A DNA stretch of 64,000 nt, taken from Methylorubrum rhodesianum (GTDB lineage Bacteria; Pseudomonadota; Alphaproteobacteria; Rhizobiales; Beijerinckiaceae). The position numbers and the translations under genes are program-made. How positions within the stretch are numbered: position 1 is the stretch's first letter; each line of letters begins with the position of its first letter. The stretch is from positions 62,001 to 126,000 of the forward strand of contig NZ_JACHOS010000001.1 in the NCBI RefSeq assembly GCF_014199985.1, given 5' to 3'. Below are positions 25,639 to 34,431 of this stretch, piece after piece. The notes below the pieces were generated by a model. That model did not search any database, was not told the DNA's origin, and saw only the letters and a list, made by a program, of their open reading frames with translations.

Positions 25639-26777
25639 CGCGGCCACCGTCGGCGCAGCGCCGCTTCCAGCCGACCGAGGGCCGCCTCGACAGTCAGCGA
25701 GAGCAGGATGACGGGCAGCGCGCCGAGCAGGATCAGGTCGGGCGCGAACTGGGCCATGCCGTCGAAGACGAGGGTGCCGAGGCCGCCCGCCCCGACCAGC
25801 GCACCCAGGGTCGCGAGGCCGAGCGCCTGGACCGCGGCGACCCGCAGGCCGCCGAGAAGGTCGGGGGCGCCGAGAGGCAGGCGGATCGTCACCAGGATCT
25901 GGCGGTGCGTGAGCCCGAGGGCGCGCGCCGCATCGTGCTGGCCCGGACCCGCGGCGCGGCGCGCCGCCTGTTGGCCGCGCCAGAGCGGCAGCAGCAGATA
26001 GGCCGCGATGCCGGTCACGGCGGGAGCGCTGCCGAGCGCCGAGAGGCCGTATCCGCGCAGAAGGGGCGCTGCCGAGAGCAGTGCTGAGACGGCGGCGACC
26101 AAGGCGCCGAGAAGAGCGACCGCCGGCACGACCTGCACGCCGCTCACGGTGAGTTCGACTACGCCGCGCCCGCGCCGCCACAGGGCCAACCCGCCGGTGA
26201 GGCCAGCCGCGAGGAGCAGCGCGCCGAGGGCGAGCACAAGGTGCTCGCCGATGGCTGCGCCCAACGTATCGGATCGCGCGCGCAACTCCACGGCGAGGGA
26301 CAGCGCGTCCAGGGCGCCCGCCATCCACAGGCACCCGATTGCTCCCGCCACGACGGCGGCCGCGGTGACGCCGCCACCGGGCAGGCGAGTCCGTCGCGCG
26401 GCGACGGCGAGCGTCACGATCAGCACGAATCCGCCGGCCCAGGCGCCGGAGGCGAGCCGTGCCCGCGTCGGGAACGGCTTGCCGGCGATCAGGTCGGTGG
26501 CGTCGGCGCCGAGCCCGGCCAGCAGCAGCGCGAAGGCGCCGAGGCAGGCGAATCCCGCGAGACCGGCTGCCGTCCTTCCGCGGCTCGCAGCCAGCAGGCC
26601 GGGTCCGAGAGCGGCCAGTGCCACGGCCGGCCACAACCAGGCACCGAGGGCGTCGGCGGCCATGACCGGAGCGCCCGTCACAAGACGGTTGGGTGCCACG
26701 TTCAGCAAAGGCAGCAACAGCAGCACCGCCGGAAGCAGAACCGCGGCGGAGAGGCCGGCGAGCAGACGAGCGGTCAC
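25635..26777 (-). CDS. Osmoprotectant-type ABC transporter permease (YehY-like)
   Basis: A 380-residue permease with an extra N-terminal membrane domain of four or more helices before the typical permease core, as in E. coli YehY. The core contains ARALGLTHRQILVTIRLPLGAPDLLGGLR, a loop that normally contacts the ATPase. The GTG at 26777 is chosen because it overlaps the stop of the upstream binding-protein gene by GTGA and the sequence before it is non-conserved. It is coupled at its end to the second permease. Substrate is likely a betaine-type osmolyte, by family only. Confidence 0.88.
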   Translation of the reverse strand: MTARLLAGLSAAVLLPAVLLLLPLLNVAPNRLVTGAPVMAADALGAWLWPAVALAALGPGLLAASRGRTAAGLAGFACLGAFALLLAGLGADATDLIAGKPFPTRARLASGAWAGGFVLIVTLAVAARRTRLPGGGVTAAAVVAGAIGCLWMAGALDALSLAVELRARSDTLGAAIGEHLVLALGALLLAAGLTGGLALWRRGRGVVELTVSGVQVVPAVALLGALVAAVSALLSAAPLLRGYGLSALGSAPAVTGIAAYLLLPLWRGQQAARRAAGPGQHDAARALGLTHRQILVTIRLPLGAPDLLGGLRVAAVQALGLATLGALVGAGGLGTLVFDGMAQFAPDLILLGALPVILLSLTVEAALGRLEAALRRRWPR

Positions 26778-27742
26778 GGATGGCTTGCCTGCGCGGCGAA
26801 CCATCCGGCGGCGACCGCGGCGGCGGTCCGTCCCTCGACGGTGATCGCGGCGTTGAGCCGTCGCAGGGTATCGGCGTCGAGGCGGACGAAGATCCGATCG
26901 AGGGCGCCGCGGATCTGCGGATGGCGGTCGAGCGTCGCCGCGCGGATCACGGGCGCCGGCTCGTAGACGATCTGCGCGCCGCGCGGATCGCTCATCACGG
27001 TGAGGTCGAGCGCCGCCAGCGCGCCGTCCGTGCCGTAGACCATGCCCGCATTGATTCCGCTGATGCCCTCCGCCGCGGCGCGCGCCGTCACCGCCGTGTC
27101 GCCGCCCGGCAGGCTGATGATGCGCGAGAGCGGCAGGCTGAACCCGTAGGCAGCCTCGAAGGACGGGAGGGCGGCAGGGCTTTCGACGAATTCGGTCGAG
27201 GCGGCGAGGCGGATCAGGCCACCCCGCACGGCGCCGGCGAAATCCAACATCGTCGCGAGCCCGTGCGTCCGGGCAAACTCCCCCCGAACCGCGATCAGCC
27301 AGGTATTGTTCGCGGGCGCCCGCGCGAGCCACACCAGTCTCCGCTCGGCGTCGAGCCGCGAAGCGAGATCGTAGGCGCGCTCCGCGGTCTTCCAGCCGGG
27401 ATCGGTCTCGGTGCCCGAGAAGAAGGCGACGTTGCCGGTGTATTCGGGATACAGGTCGATTTCACCCGCGAGCAGGGCGGAACGGACGATCAGCGTCGGG
27501 CCGAGGCCGAGGCGGCGTTCCACCGACAAACCGAGCCCTTCGAGCGCAACGGAAATCAGGTTTCCGAGCAATGTGCCTTCGGTGTCGTTCTTCGACCCGA
27601 CCACGATGGGGCGGGCGGGCGCCGCGTGACCGCGACCGGCGAGCGACAGCGCCGCTATCGCTGCCAGAAGCCCGCGCCGACTCGCCGTCGAACCGAGCCT
27701 AAACGGCCTCTCCGGCGTCGCCCGGTTGCGACAATACGACAT
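26774..27742 (-). CDS. Osmoprotectant ABC transporter substrate-binding protein (OsmF/YehZ-like)
   Basis: A 322-residue periplasmic binding protein. A signal region with adjacent arginines (STASRRGLLAAIAALSLAGRGHA) suggests Sec or possibly Tat export. The mature part shows VVGSKNDTEGTLLGNLI and DLYPEYTGN, the hallmark of the OpuAC/ProX-like family that binds quaternary ammonium osmolytes. The ATG at 27742 (MSYCRNR) is one of three close candidates (27778, 27763, 27742). First gene of a three-gene operon with two permeases. The expected ATPase is missing from the cluster. Confidence 0.88.
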   Translation of the reverse strand: MSYCRNRATPERPFRLGSTASRRGLLAAIAALSLAGRGHAAPARPIVVGSKNDTEGTLLGNLISVALEGLGLSVERRLGLGPTLIVRSALLAGEIDLYPEYTGNVAFFSGTETDPGWKTAERAYDLASRLDAERRLVWLARAPANNTWLIAVRGEFARTHGLATMLDFAGAVRGGLIRLAASTEFVESPAALPSFEAAYGFSLPLSRIISLPGGDTAVTARAAAEGISGINAGMVYGTDGALAALDLTVMSDPRGAQIVYEPAPVIRAATLDRHPQIRGALDRIFVRLDADTLRRLNAAITVEGRTAAAVAAGWFAAQASHP

Positions 27743-27975
27743 AAATGTTTCATGGAGTAACATGGGTCGGAAGAGCATAGCACGGCCGAGGCTTTCCGGC
27801 GCTTGACACGCTCAGCTTTACGGGCGACGGCTCGGGATGCCGGGCAGCGTTTTCCGGGTGGGGCATTCGCTTTCGAAGTGTAACGAGGGCCTCCTCCGGG
27901 ACATTCGAAGCGCAACCGGCCCGCCACAGACAGCGTTCCGGATCGGGAACGGATCGATAGGGAAGACGACCCGGC

Positions 27976-28365
27976 GTGAGTGTGGATTCGAACGAGGATC
28001 GTCTGTCCGGCGCGCGGGTGCTGGTCGTCGAGGACGAGGCGGCAATCTCGATGCTTCTCGAGGATATGCTGCTCGATTTCGGTTGCGAGATCGTCGGGCC
28101 GGCGGCCCGGCTCGCCACCGCCCTTGAGATGGCCCGCAGCGAGAGCTTCACGGTCGCCATCCTCGACGTGAACGTGGCCGGCGAGCCGATTTATCCGGTG
28201 GCGGAGGCCATCGCCGAGCGCAATCTGCCCATCGTGTTCTCGACCGGCTACGGCGGCGCGGGCATCCGCGAGCCGTTCCGCGACCGGCCGGTGGTACAGA
28301 AGCCGTTCAGTCAGGCCGACCTCAAGCGCACCCTCGCCGCGGCGATCGCCGGCGCCGAGGGCTGA
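27976..28365 (+). CDS. Single-domain response regulator
   Basis: A 129-residue receiver domain: acidic pair in VLVVEDEAAISMLL, phosphoacceptor Asp in AILDVNVAGE, Thr in VFSTGYGG and Lys in VVQKPFSQ. There is no output domain, so it acts by protein-protein contact, like the receiver proteins of alphaproteobacterial phosphorelays. The GTG at 27976 is used because GGAAGACG precedes it. No histidine kinase is adjacent. Confidence 0.88.
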   Translation: MSVDSNEDRLSGARVLVVEDEAAISMLLEDMLLDFGCEIVGPAARLATALEMARSESFTVAILDVNVAGEPIYPVAEAIAERNLPIVFSTGYGGAGIREPFRDRPVVQKPFSQADLKRTLAAAIAGAEG

Positions 28366-28386
28366 CGCGGCCGGCGCCTCGCGCGC

Positions 28387-28773
28387 TCACAGGCCTTCGA
28401 TCTCGAAAGCGTTCGGCAGGTGGCGCGGCCAGCGGCGCGGCGCCACAAAGACTGCATCCGCCCGCAGCGTCGCGTGCGCCGGCTGCGGATGGCGCGTGAG
28501 CCAAGCCCGCGCCGCTCGGGACAGGCGTGCCCGCTTGCGCGCGTCGATGGCGATCGCGGCGGCGTCCAGCGTCGCCCGCGCCTTGACCTCGACGAAGGCT
28601 ACCGTTCTCCCGCGCCGCACGATCAGGTCGATCTCCCCGCCCGAGGCGGTGAAGCGGCGGCCGAGCGGCCGGTAGCCCTTCAGCATCAGGGCCAGCAGCG
28701 CCCACGCCTCGGCCGAAAGACCCCGTCCGTGGGTGGCGCGGCGGCGCGCGACCGGATCAGGCAGACGGCTCAT
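28387..28773 (-). CDS. YraN/UPF0102 family nuclease-fold protein
   Basis: A 128-residue protein of the YraN family, a restriction-endonuclease-like fold. The conserved core is [22 protein letters not shown] (Asp and Glu-X-Lys, a PD-(D/E)XK-like site), after [21 protein letters not shown]. The ATG at 28773 (MSRLPDP) lies inside the end of rsmI, a 17-bp overlap, so it is coupled to that gene. YraN proteins are widely conserved without a settled function. The rsmI-yraN-LpoA neighbourhood resembles E. coli yraL-yraM-yraN. Confidence 0.88.
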   Translation of the reverse strand: MSRLPDPVARRRATHGRGLSAEAWALLALMLKGYRPLGRRFTASGGEIDLIVRRGRTVAFVEVKARATLDAAAIAIDARKRARLSRAARAWLTRHPQPAHATLRADAVFVAPRRWPRHLPNAFEIEGL

Positions 28774-29707
28774 CGTCCGCCCGGCGGGCGAGCGCCAGGG
28801 CGCGGGCGTAGACGACGCGCTTGGGCTGGCCGGTCTCGTCGGCGACGAGCGCCGCCGCATCCTTGATCGAGTGGCGGGCCAGTGCCGCCTCGATCCGCGC
28901 GTCGAGCCCGGCATCGTTCTCCCGTGCGACCGCGTCCTCGGGAGCGGCGCCGATCACCACCACGACCTCGCCTTTGGGCGGACCCTCCCGAGAGAAGGCT
29001 TCGGCCAGACCTCCGAGGCTGTCGCGGCGGATCGTCTCGTAGAGCTTGGTCAATTCGCGCGCCACAGCCGCCGGCCGTTCGGGCCCGAGGGTGGCCGCGG
29101 CATCCGCCAGCATCTCGGGGAGACGATGCGGCGACTCAAACACGACCAGGGTGCCGGGAATGGCCGCGAGCGCCTCCAGCCGGCCCCGCCGCGCACCCGA
29201 TTTCTGCGGCAGGAACCCCTCGAAGAAGAAGCGGTCGGTCGGCAGGCCGGCGGCGACGATGGCCGTCATGACCGCCGACGGGCCGGGGATCGGCGTCACC
29301 GGAATGCCGGCGGCGATAGCGGCCTGGACGAGCTTGAAGCCGGGGTCCGAGACGAGGGGCGTGCCCGCGTCGGAGACCAGGGCCAGGGTCTCGCCGGCCT
29401 TCAGCCGCATCACCATCCGCTCGCGCACCGCCTCGTTCGAATGCTCGTGATAGGATACGAGCGGCGTCGTGATCCCGTAATGCATCAGCAGGGTGCGGGT
29501 GACGCGGGTGTCCTCGGCCAGCACCGCGTCGGCGGCGGCGAGCGTCGCCAGGGCGCGGAACGAGACGTCGCGCAGGTTGCCGATCGGCGTCGCCACCACG
29601 TAGAGTCCCGGCGAGAGGGACTCTGCCTCCGCGGCGAGACCGAAGGCAGTGAAGGTGGCGGGCCTGCGCGGCTGACCCTCGGGGCGCTTGTCGAGTCGCT
29701 GTGTCAT
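28757..29707 (-). CDS. rsmI: 16S rRNA (cytidine-1402-2'-O)-methyltransferase RsmI
   Basis: SAM-dependent 2'-O-methylation of C1402 in 16S rRNA. The 316-residue product has the tetrapyrrole-methylase fold motifs [45 protein letters not shown] and [20 protein letters not shown]. It is divergent from the LpoA-like lipoprotein gene and overlaps yraN downstream. The N-terminal about 30 residues before [11 protein letters not shown] are variable, so an internal start is possible. Confidence 0.95.
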   Translation of the reverse strand: MTQRLDKRPEGQPRRPATFTAFGLAAEAESLSPGLYVVATPIGNLRDVSFRALATLAAADAVLAEDTRVTRTLLMHYGITTPLVSYHEHSNEAVRERMVMRLKAGETLALVSDAGTPLVSDPGFKLVQAAIAAGIPVTPIPGPSAVMTAIVAAGLPTDRFFFEGFLPQKSGARRGRLEALAAIPGTLVVFESPHRLPEMLADAAATLGPERPAAVARELTKLYETIRRDSLGGLAEAFSREGPPKGEVVVVIGAAPEDAVARENDAGLDARIEAALARHSIKDAAALVADETGQPKRVVYARALALARRADDEPSA

Positions 29708-29828
29708 CCCCGCGACAATGCCACGCCCGCGCGCCTTTGGAGACCGGGGAAAGGCCAGGCCTCACATTTACTTTTCACCATCCCCTCCGCATCGTGACCG
29801 TGAATTGCGCTCGGGCAAGGAGTTCGCG

Positions 29829-31043
29829 ATGGCGCGACGCAGCGGACGGGGGAAGGTTCGCGCGGCTGCCGCGCTCCTCGGCATCGGATGCGCGCTGGGG
29901 CTGACTCTCGGGGGCTGCATCGGCGTTCCGGATGCGCCGCGACCCGAGGCTCGGGCCGTACCGGCCGAGCCCGGTCCTGCCGAGACCGGCGGGACCGTCA
30001 TCGGCACGGGCTCGGTCAAGGTTGCGCTGATCGTGCCGCTGAGCGGTCAGGGCGCGGCGGTCGGCTCGGCCCTGCGCAACGCGGCCGAGCTCGCCTATGA
30101 AGATTTCCAGCGGCCGAACTTCCAGATCCTGGTGAAGGACGACCGCGGCACGCCGGACGGGGCGCGGGAGGCCGCGCAGGCGGCCTTCGCCGACGGCGCC
30201 GAACTGGTGCTGGGCCCGCTTTTCGCCGGCAGCGTCCAGGCGGCCGGCAGCGCGGCGCGGGCGGCGGGCAAGCCGGTGATCGCCTTCTCGACCGATGCGG
30301 CGGTGGCCGCCCGCGGCGTCTATCTCATCAGCTTCCTCCCGCAATCGGAGGTGGATCGCATCGTCGACGAGGCGACGGCGGGCGGGCGCCGCTCCTTCGC
30401 CGCTCTGATCCCGGAGACGACCTACGGCAACGCCGTAGAGGCACAGTTCCGCGAGGCGGTGGCCCGGCGCGGCGCCCGGCTCGTGGGGATCGAGCGCTAC
30501 GCTGCCGGCAATCCCGGCCCGGCGGTCGAGCGGCTGCGCGGCGTGATCGCCGGCGGCAGCGCCCAGGCCGATGCGCTCTTCGTGCCCGACACGGCTGACG
30601 GGTTGCTCGCCGTCGCACCGGCCCTGACGAGAATCGGCTTCTCGCCGGCCCGGGTCCGTCCTCTCGGCCTCGCGCTATGGAACGACCCGCGGGTGCTGTC
30701 GCAGGCGGCCTTTCAGGGCGGCCGGTTCGCCGCCCCCGACACTGCCGGCTTCTCCAATTTCGCCCAGCGCTATCAGGCCCGCTTCGGAGCGCAGCCGCCG
30801 CGCACCGCCTCCCTCGGCTACGATGCGGTCTCGCTGACCGCCGCGCTGGTGCGCCAGTACGGCACACAGCGCTTCGCCGACGCGACGCTGACCAACCCGG
30901 CCGGGTTTTCCGGCCTTGACGGCACCTTCCGCTTTTTGCCGGAGGGCGTCAGCGAGCGGACCCTGGCGGTCTACGAGATCCGAAACGGCGCTCCGAGCGT
31001 GGTGAGCCCGGCGCCGAAGGTGCTGGGGCCATCGGGAATCTGA
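29829..31043 (+). CDS. LpoA-like lipoprotein (penicillin-binding protein activator)
   Basis: A 404-residue lipoprotein with lipobox LTLGGC near residue 34, followed by a periplasmic-binding-protein-like fold of the Leu/Ile/Val-binding type (VALIVPLSGQGAAVGSALRNAAELA, DDRGTPDGAREAAQAAFADGAELVLGP). It matches the C-terminal half of LpoA (YraM), which activates a bifunctional penicillin-binding protein. The N-terminal TPR half of gammaproteobacterial LpoA is absent, as is usual in alphaproteobacteria. AAGGAG precedes the ATG at 29829. It is divergent from rsmI. Confidence 0.87.
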   Translation: MARRSGRGKVRAAAALLGIGCALGLTLGGCIGVPDAPRPEARAVPAEPGPAETGGTVIGTGSVKVALIVPLSGQGAAVGSALRNAAELAYEDFQRPNFQILVKDDRGTPDGAREAAQAAFADGAELVLGPLFAGSVQAAGSAARAAGKPVIAFSTDAAVAARGVYLISFLPQSEVDRIVDEATAGGRRSFAALIPETTYGNAVEAQFREAVARRGARLVGIERYAAGNPGPAVERLRGVIAGGSAQADALFVPDTADGLLAVAPALTRIGFSPARVRPLGLALWNDPRVLSQAAFQGGRFAAPDTAGFSNFAQRYQARFGAQPPRTASLGYDAVSLTAALVRQYGTQRFADATLTNPAGFSGLDGTFRFLPEGVSERTLAVYEIRNGAPSVVSPAPKVLGPSGI

Positions 31044-31098
31044 GTGCGGCGTTCGGTTGCGCCGGTGGCTCGATCGATCGGTCGGCGCGCCCTGCGGA

Positions 31099-32277
31099 TC
31101 AGCCCGCCAGCTCCGCGACGACGGCGTTGAGCACCGGTGCGCCGCGGGCGGTCGCTGCGATGCGGCCGTCGGCCCGCCGGGCGACGAGGCCGTCCGTCAC
31201 CAGGGCGTCGAGACGGCCCGTATCGAGCGGACGCCCCTTCAGCGCGGCGTAGCGGGCCGGGTCGATGCCCTCCGAGAGACGCAGGCCCATCATCAGAAAC
31301 TCGTCGCCCTGGTCCTCGGGCGACAGGGTTTCGGTCTCGGCGATGCCGTGGCCCTCGCGCTCGACGCGGGCGAGCCAGCCTTCCGGCGCCTTCTCGGTGC
31401 GCGTGCCGGTTCGGCCCTGCGGCAGGACGAGGCGGCCGTGAGCGCCCGGGCCGATGCCGGCATACTCGCCGTAGCGCCAGTAGAGCAGGTTGTGACGCGA
31501 TTGCGCGCCGGGGCGGGCGTGGTTCGAGATCTCGTAGGCCGGCAGGCCGGCTCCCTCGCAGATCTCCTGGGTCACGTCGTAGAGGGCGCGGGCGTCGTCG
31601 TCATCGGGCGGCACGAGGCGCCCGGCCTGGGCGAGGCCGAAGAACGGCGTGCCCGGTTCGATGGTCAACTGGTAGAGCGAGAGGTGCTCGGCCGCATGGG
31701 CGATCGCCCGGCGCAGCTCGGCGGCCCAGGCCTGCGGCGTCTGATCGGGCCGGGCGTAGATCAGGTCGAACGAGAAGCGCTCGAAATGGGCCGCGGCCGT
31801 CCGCACGGCCGACAGGGCTTCCGCCACGCTGTGCAGCCGACCGAGACGCTTGAGATCGCCGTCGTCGAGCGCCTGGACGCCGAGGGAGACGCGGTTCACG
31901 CCCGCTGCCCGGTAGCCGCGGAAGCGCGTCGCCTCAACACTGGTGGGGTTGGCCTCCAGAGTCACCTCGGCATCCGGCGCGACGGCCCAGGCGCCGGCCA
32001 CGGCGTCGAGCAGACCGGCCACCGTTTCCGGCGCCATCAGCGAGGGGGTCCCGCCGCCGAGGAAGATGCTGGTGACCCGGCGTCCCGGCGCCAGCGCGGC
32101 GGCGTGGGCGATCTCCCGGCGGAAGGCCTCCAGGAAGCGCGGCTGATCCACGCCCGCGTGGCGGACATGGCTGTTGAAGTCGCAATAGGGGCACTTCGCG
32201 GCGCAGAACGGCCAGTGCAGGTAGACCCCGAACCCGGCGTCGCGGGTCGGATGGTCGGGCGGTGTCGCGGGGGGCAT
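31099..32277 (-). CDS. hemW: Radical SAM heme chaperone HemW
   Basis: A 392-residue radical-SAM protein of the HemN-like family. The cluster motif is C25-X3-C29-X2-C32 (FCAAKCPYCDFN), followed by GGGTPSLM and the HemW-type C-terminal domain. True coproporphyrinogen dehydrogenases have the longer form, so a heme-delivery role (HemW) is preferred. It is followed upstream by rdgB and rph on the same strand, the common alphaproteobacterial order rph-rdgB-hemW. The gap of 129 bp to rdgB leaves room for a promoter. Confidence 0.92.
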   Translation of the reverse strand: MPPATPPDHPTRDAGFGVYLHWPFCAAKCPYCDFNSHVRHAGVDQPRFLEAFRREIAHAAALAPGRRVTSIFLGGGTPSLMAPETVAGLLDAVAGAWAVAPDAEVTLEANPTSVEATRFRGYRAAGVNRVSLGVQALDDGDLKRLGRLHSVAEALSAVRTAAAHFERFSFDLIYARPDQTPQAWAAELRRAIAHAAEHLSLYQLTIEPGTPFFGLAQAGRLVPPDDDDARALYDVTQEICEGAGLPAYEISNHARPGAQSRHNLLYWRYGEYAGIGPGAHGRLVLPQGRTGTRTEKAPEGWLARVEREGHGIAETETLSPEDQGDEFLMMGLRLSEGIDPARYAALKGRPLDTGRLDALVTDGLVARRADGRIAATARGAPVLNAVVAELAG

Positions 32278-32352
32278 TGGCTCGTCTGGATTCTTCAGCC
32301 CGCGGGTCGCTTACGGTCCACCCTCATCCCGAGGGCCATGGCTGGGACGGAG

Positions 32353-32376
32353 CCGTACGGCGGGTTCGTCGTACGG
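32353..32376. other. Small hairpin between rdgB and hemW
   Basis: Inverted repeat CCGTACG / CGTACGG with a 10-nt loop in the 129-bp gap. It has no U-run and could be a regulatory or processing hairpin. Low weight. Confidence 0.3.
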
Positions 32377-32406
32377 GTGTGGGGAGACCGGGGCTCGAAC
32401 GAAAGT

Positions 32407-33042
32407 TCAGCCCGGCCGGCGCAGGCAGGCCCGCGCGAGCAGCACGAAGGCCCGTGCCCGATGCGACAGCGCGTTGCCGCTCTGCCAGTCGACGCCGTGC
32501 TTCTCCTCGGACGAAATCTCGCCGAAGGTTCGGTCCATGCCCTCGGGGCGGAACATCGGATCGTAGCCGAAGCCGAGGCTGCCGCGCGGCTCGACCAGAT
32601 CGCCGAAGACGCGGCCCTCGAACAGTTCGGTATGGCCGTCGGGCCAGGCGAGGACGAGGGCCGAGACGAAATGGGCGCGCCGATCGGAGGCACCGCGCTG
32701 GTCGAGCTCCGCGGCGATCCGGCTCATCGCGCCGGAAAAATCCTTGTTTGGACCGGCCCAGCGCGCGGAGAACAGGCCCGGCGCGCCGTCGAGCGCGTCG
32801 ACGCAGAGCCCGGAATCATCGGCGAAGGCCGGCAGGCCCGAAGCCTTTGCGGCGGCGAGGGCCTTGATCGCCGCGTTCTCGGCGAACATCGTGCCGGTCT
32901 CGTCCGGCTCGGACAGCCCGAGTTCACCGGCCGAGACCGCCTCGACGCCGAAGGGCGCCAACAGCTCGCGCATCTCCACGAGCTTGCCGGAATTGTGGGT
33001 CGCGATGACGACCTTGCCGGAGAGAATGCGGTGCGCGCTCAC
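32407..33042 (-). CDS. rdgB: Non-canonical purine NTP pyrophosphatase RdgB/HAM1
   Basis: Removes ITP, XTP and dITP from the nucleotide pool. The 211-residue product has [15 protein letters not shown], the metal/catalytic segment [12 protein letters not shown] and [13 protein letters not shown]. The GTG at 33042 overlaps the rph stop by GTGA, so the two genes are translationally coupled. The frame runs further upstream inside rph but that part is an out-of-frame shadow of rph. Followed by hemW. Confidence 0.95.
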   Translation of the reverse strand: MSAHRILSGKVVIATHNSGKLVEMRELLAPFGVEAVSAGELGLSEPDETGTMFAENAAIKALAAAKASGLPAFADDSGLCVDALDGAPGLFSARWAGPNKDFSGAMSRIAAELDQRGASDRRAHFVSALVLAWPDGHTELFEGRVFGDLVEPRGSLGFGYDPMFRPEGMDRTFGEISSEEKHGVDWQSGNALSHRARAFVLLARACLRRPG

Positions 33043-33752
33043 GCGATGGCCTTCCGCTGCAGCTCGACGAGCTGCGCCACGCCACCCTTTGCCAGACGCA
33101 GCAATTCGAGGAACTGTTCGTCGGTGAACGGCTCCATCTCGGCGGTACCCTGCACCTCGACGATGCCGCCCTTGCCGGTGACGACGAAGTTGGCATCCGT
33201 CTCGGCGGCGGAATCCTCGGCGTAGTCGAGGTCGAGCACCGGCTGGCCCTTGTAGATGCCGCAGGAAACCGCCGCGACATGATCCTTTAACGGATCGACC
33301 GAGATGATCGAGCGGGCGCGCATCCAGCTGAAACAGTCGTGCAGCGCCACCCAGGCGCCGGTGATCGAGGCCGTGCGAGTGCCGCCATCGGCCTGGATCA
33401 CGTCGCAGTCGATCGTGATCTGGCGCTCGCCCAGGGCCGGCAGGTTGGTGACCGCGCGCAGGGAGCGGCCGATCAGCCGCTGGATCTCCTGCGTCCGGCC
33501 GGACGGCTTGCCCGAATTGACCTCGCGGCGGGTGCGCTCGTGGGTGGCGCGGGGGAGCATCGAATATTCGGCGGTCACCCAGCCCTTGCCGGAGCCGCGC
33601 AGCCACGGCGGGCCGCGCTCTTCCAGCGAGGCGGTGCAGAGGACGCGGGTGTTGCCGAAGGTGACGAGGCAGGAGCCTTCCGCGTAGCGAGCAACCGCCC
33701 GCTCCAGCGTGACGTCACGCAGCGCGTCCGCCGCGCGCTTCGAGGGACGCAT
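33039..33752 (-). CDS. rph: Ribonuclease PH
   Basis: Phosphorolytic 3'-5' exoribonuclease that trims tRNA 3' ends. The 237-residue product begins [12 protein letters not shown] and shows [51 protein letters not shown] (read in parts) and [19 protein letters not shown], all diagnostic. The ATG at 33752 gives the family-standard length. The Arg/Pro-rich open frame upstream is rejected. First gene of rph-rdgB(-hemW), adjacent to hrcA on the opposite strand except for the inserted His-rich gene. Confidence 0.96.
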   Translation of the reverse strand: MRPSKRAADALRDVTLERAVARYAEGSCLVTFGNTRVLCTASLEERGPPWLRGSGKGWVTAEYSMLPRATHERTRREVNSGKPSGRTQEIQRLIGRSLRAVTNLPALGERQITIDCDVIQADGGTRTASITGAWVALHDCFSWMRARSIISVDPLKDHVAAVSCGIYKGQPVLDLDYAEDSAAETDANFVVTGKGGIVEVQGTAEMEPFTDEQFLELLRLAKGGVAQLVELQRKAIA

Positions 33753-33891
33753 CCGAGCCAACTCCGTATCAAAATTCGAAGCCCGGGCTCTTAGGCGCTG
33801 CCAGCGTCCGCGGCAACCGCCCGAGCGCGTCGCTCCTTTCCCAGAGCCGGCAGCGGCTTTCCGCGACGATGCGTGCTTTGAAAACGAAAGA

Positions 33892-33915
33892 GGCTGCCGT
33901 CTCACGACGACAGCC
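33892..33915 (-). terminator. Terminator of the His-rich protein gene
   Basis: 10-bp stem (one mismatch) at 33892-33901 and 33906-33915 with a 4-nt loop. On the minus strand it is followed by a T-rich stretch (TCTTTCGTTTTC), 23 bp after the stop of the His-rich gene. Fits an intrinsic terminator. Confidence 0.65.
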
Positions 33916-33937
33916 CCTTCGAAGCCTTGCCGGCCGG

Positions 33938-34225
33938 TCACCAGCGGCGGTGATGATGATGATGGCGCCGGTGATGATGATGGCGCGGGTGGTGGAAGCG
34001 GTGGTGACGGTGCATGTGGCGGCGGTGGTGGTAGTGCCGGCGGTAGTGGCGGTGCGGCCGGTATTGCACCTGCTCGATGGCGTCGCCGGCCGGCATTGCC
34101 GCCTCGGTCTGGATCGGGAGCGGGGCGGCCTGTGCGGCGCGGGGCGCCGAAGCGAGCCCGAGGCCGGTCACTGCGATCGCCAGGGCGGCGGCCTTGACCA
34201 TGGTCTTCCGTGCGCCTGTAAGCAC
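33938..34225 (-). CDS. Small secreted His/Arg-rich protein
   Basis: A 95-residue protein with a signal peptide (about residues 9-33, ending RAAQA), a short middle segment ([20 protein letters not shown]), then about 45 residues almost entirely of His and Arg with some Tyr/Met/Phe (for example [17 protein letters not shown]). Such tails bind divalent metals or acidic surfaces. The GTG at 34225 is preferred: GGGAG lies 9 nt upstream and it begins a normal signal peptide. The ATGs at 34246 and 34201 are alternatives. A terminator follows. It lies between rph and hrcA, which are commonly neighbours, so it appears inserted into a conserved pair. Confidence 0.72.
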   Translation of the reverse strand: MLTGARKTMVKAAALAIAVTGLGLASAPRAAQAAPLPIQTEAAMPAGDAIEQVQYRPHRHYRRHYHHRRHMHRHHRFHHPRHHHHRRHHHHHRRW

Positions 34226-34431
34226 TGTCGAGAGCTCCCTTATCATTCGAACGTCGGTTACGCGGGACCTCGCTCGAGAGCGGGTCCCCGTCCATGAAAC
34301 GACCTAAGGTCGCCGAATGATCCCTCCAGCGGTCACGTTTGCCTGCTGCGATGTCGTGCCTGCCGCGAAGTCGTGTCGGGCGAGGATTGATCGGCGGCCC
34401 CTGAGCGCCCACAATCATTCGTCAGCTTTCA

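Noticed and set aside
25639..26634. Long upstream extension of the second permease frame
   Set aside because: Arg-rich sequence lying inside the first permease gene; the coupled ATG at 25638 is the natural start.
32278..32406. Considered as a tRNA or small RNA because of hairpins and a GGTTCGT-like stretch
   Set aside because: No cloverleaf could be drawn; the acceptor and anticodon stems are missing.
31057..33225. 722-codon plus-strand frame across hemW, rdgB and rph
   Set aside because: It crosses three well-supported genes on the other strand, has no recognisable domain and an unnatural composition.
33709..34197. Plus-strand frame rich in Gly and Asp opposite the His-rich gene
   Set aside because: The minus strand offers a signal peptide, ribosome site and terminator. 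The Gly/Asp run is only the complement of His and Arg codons.
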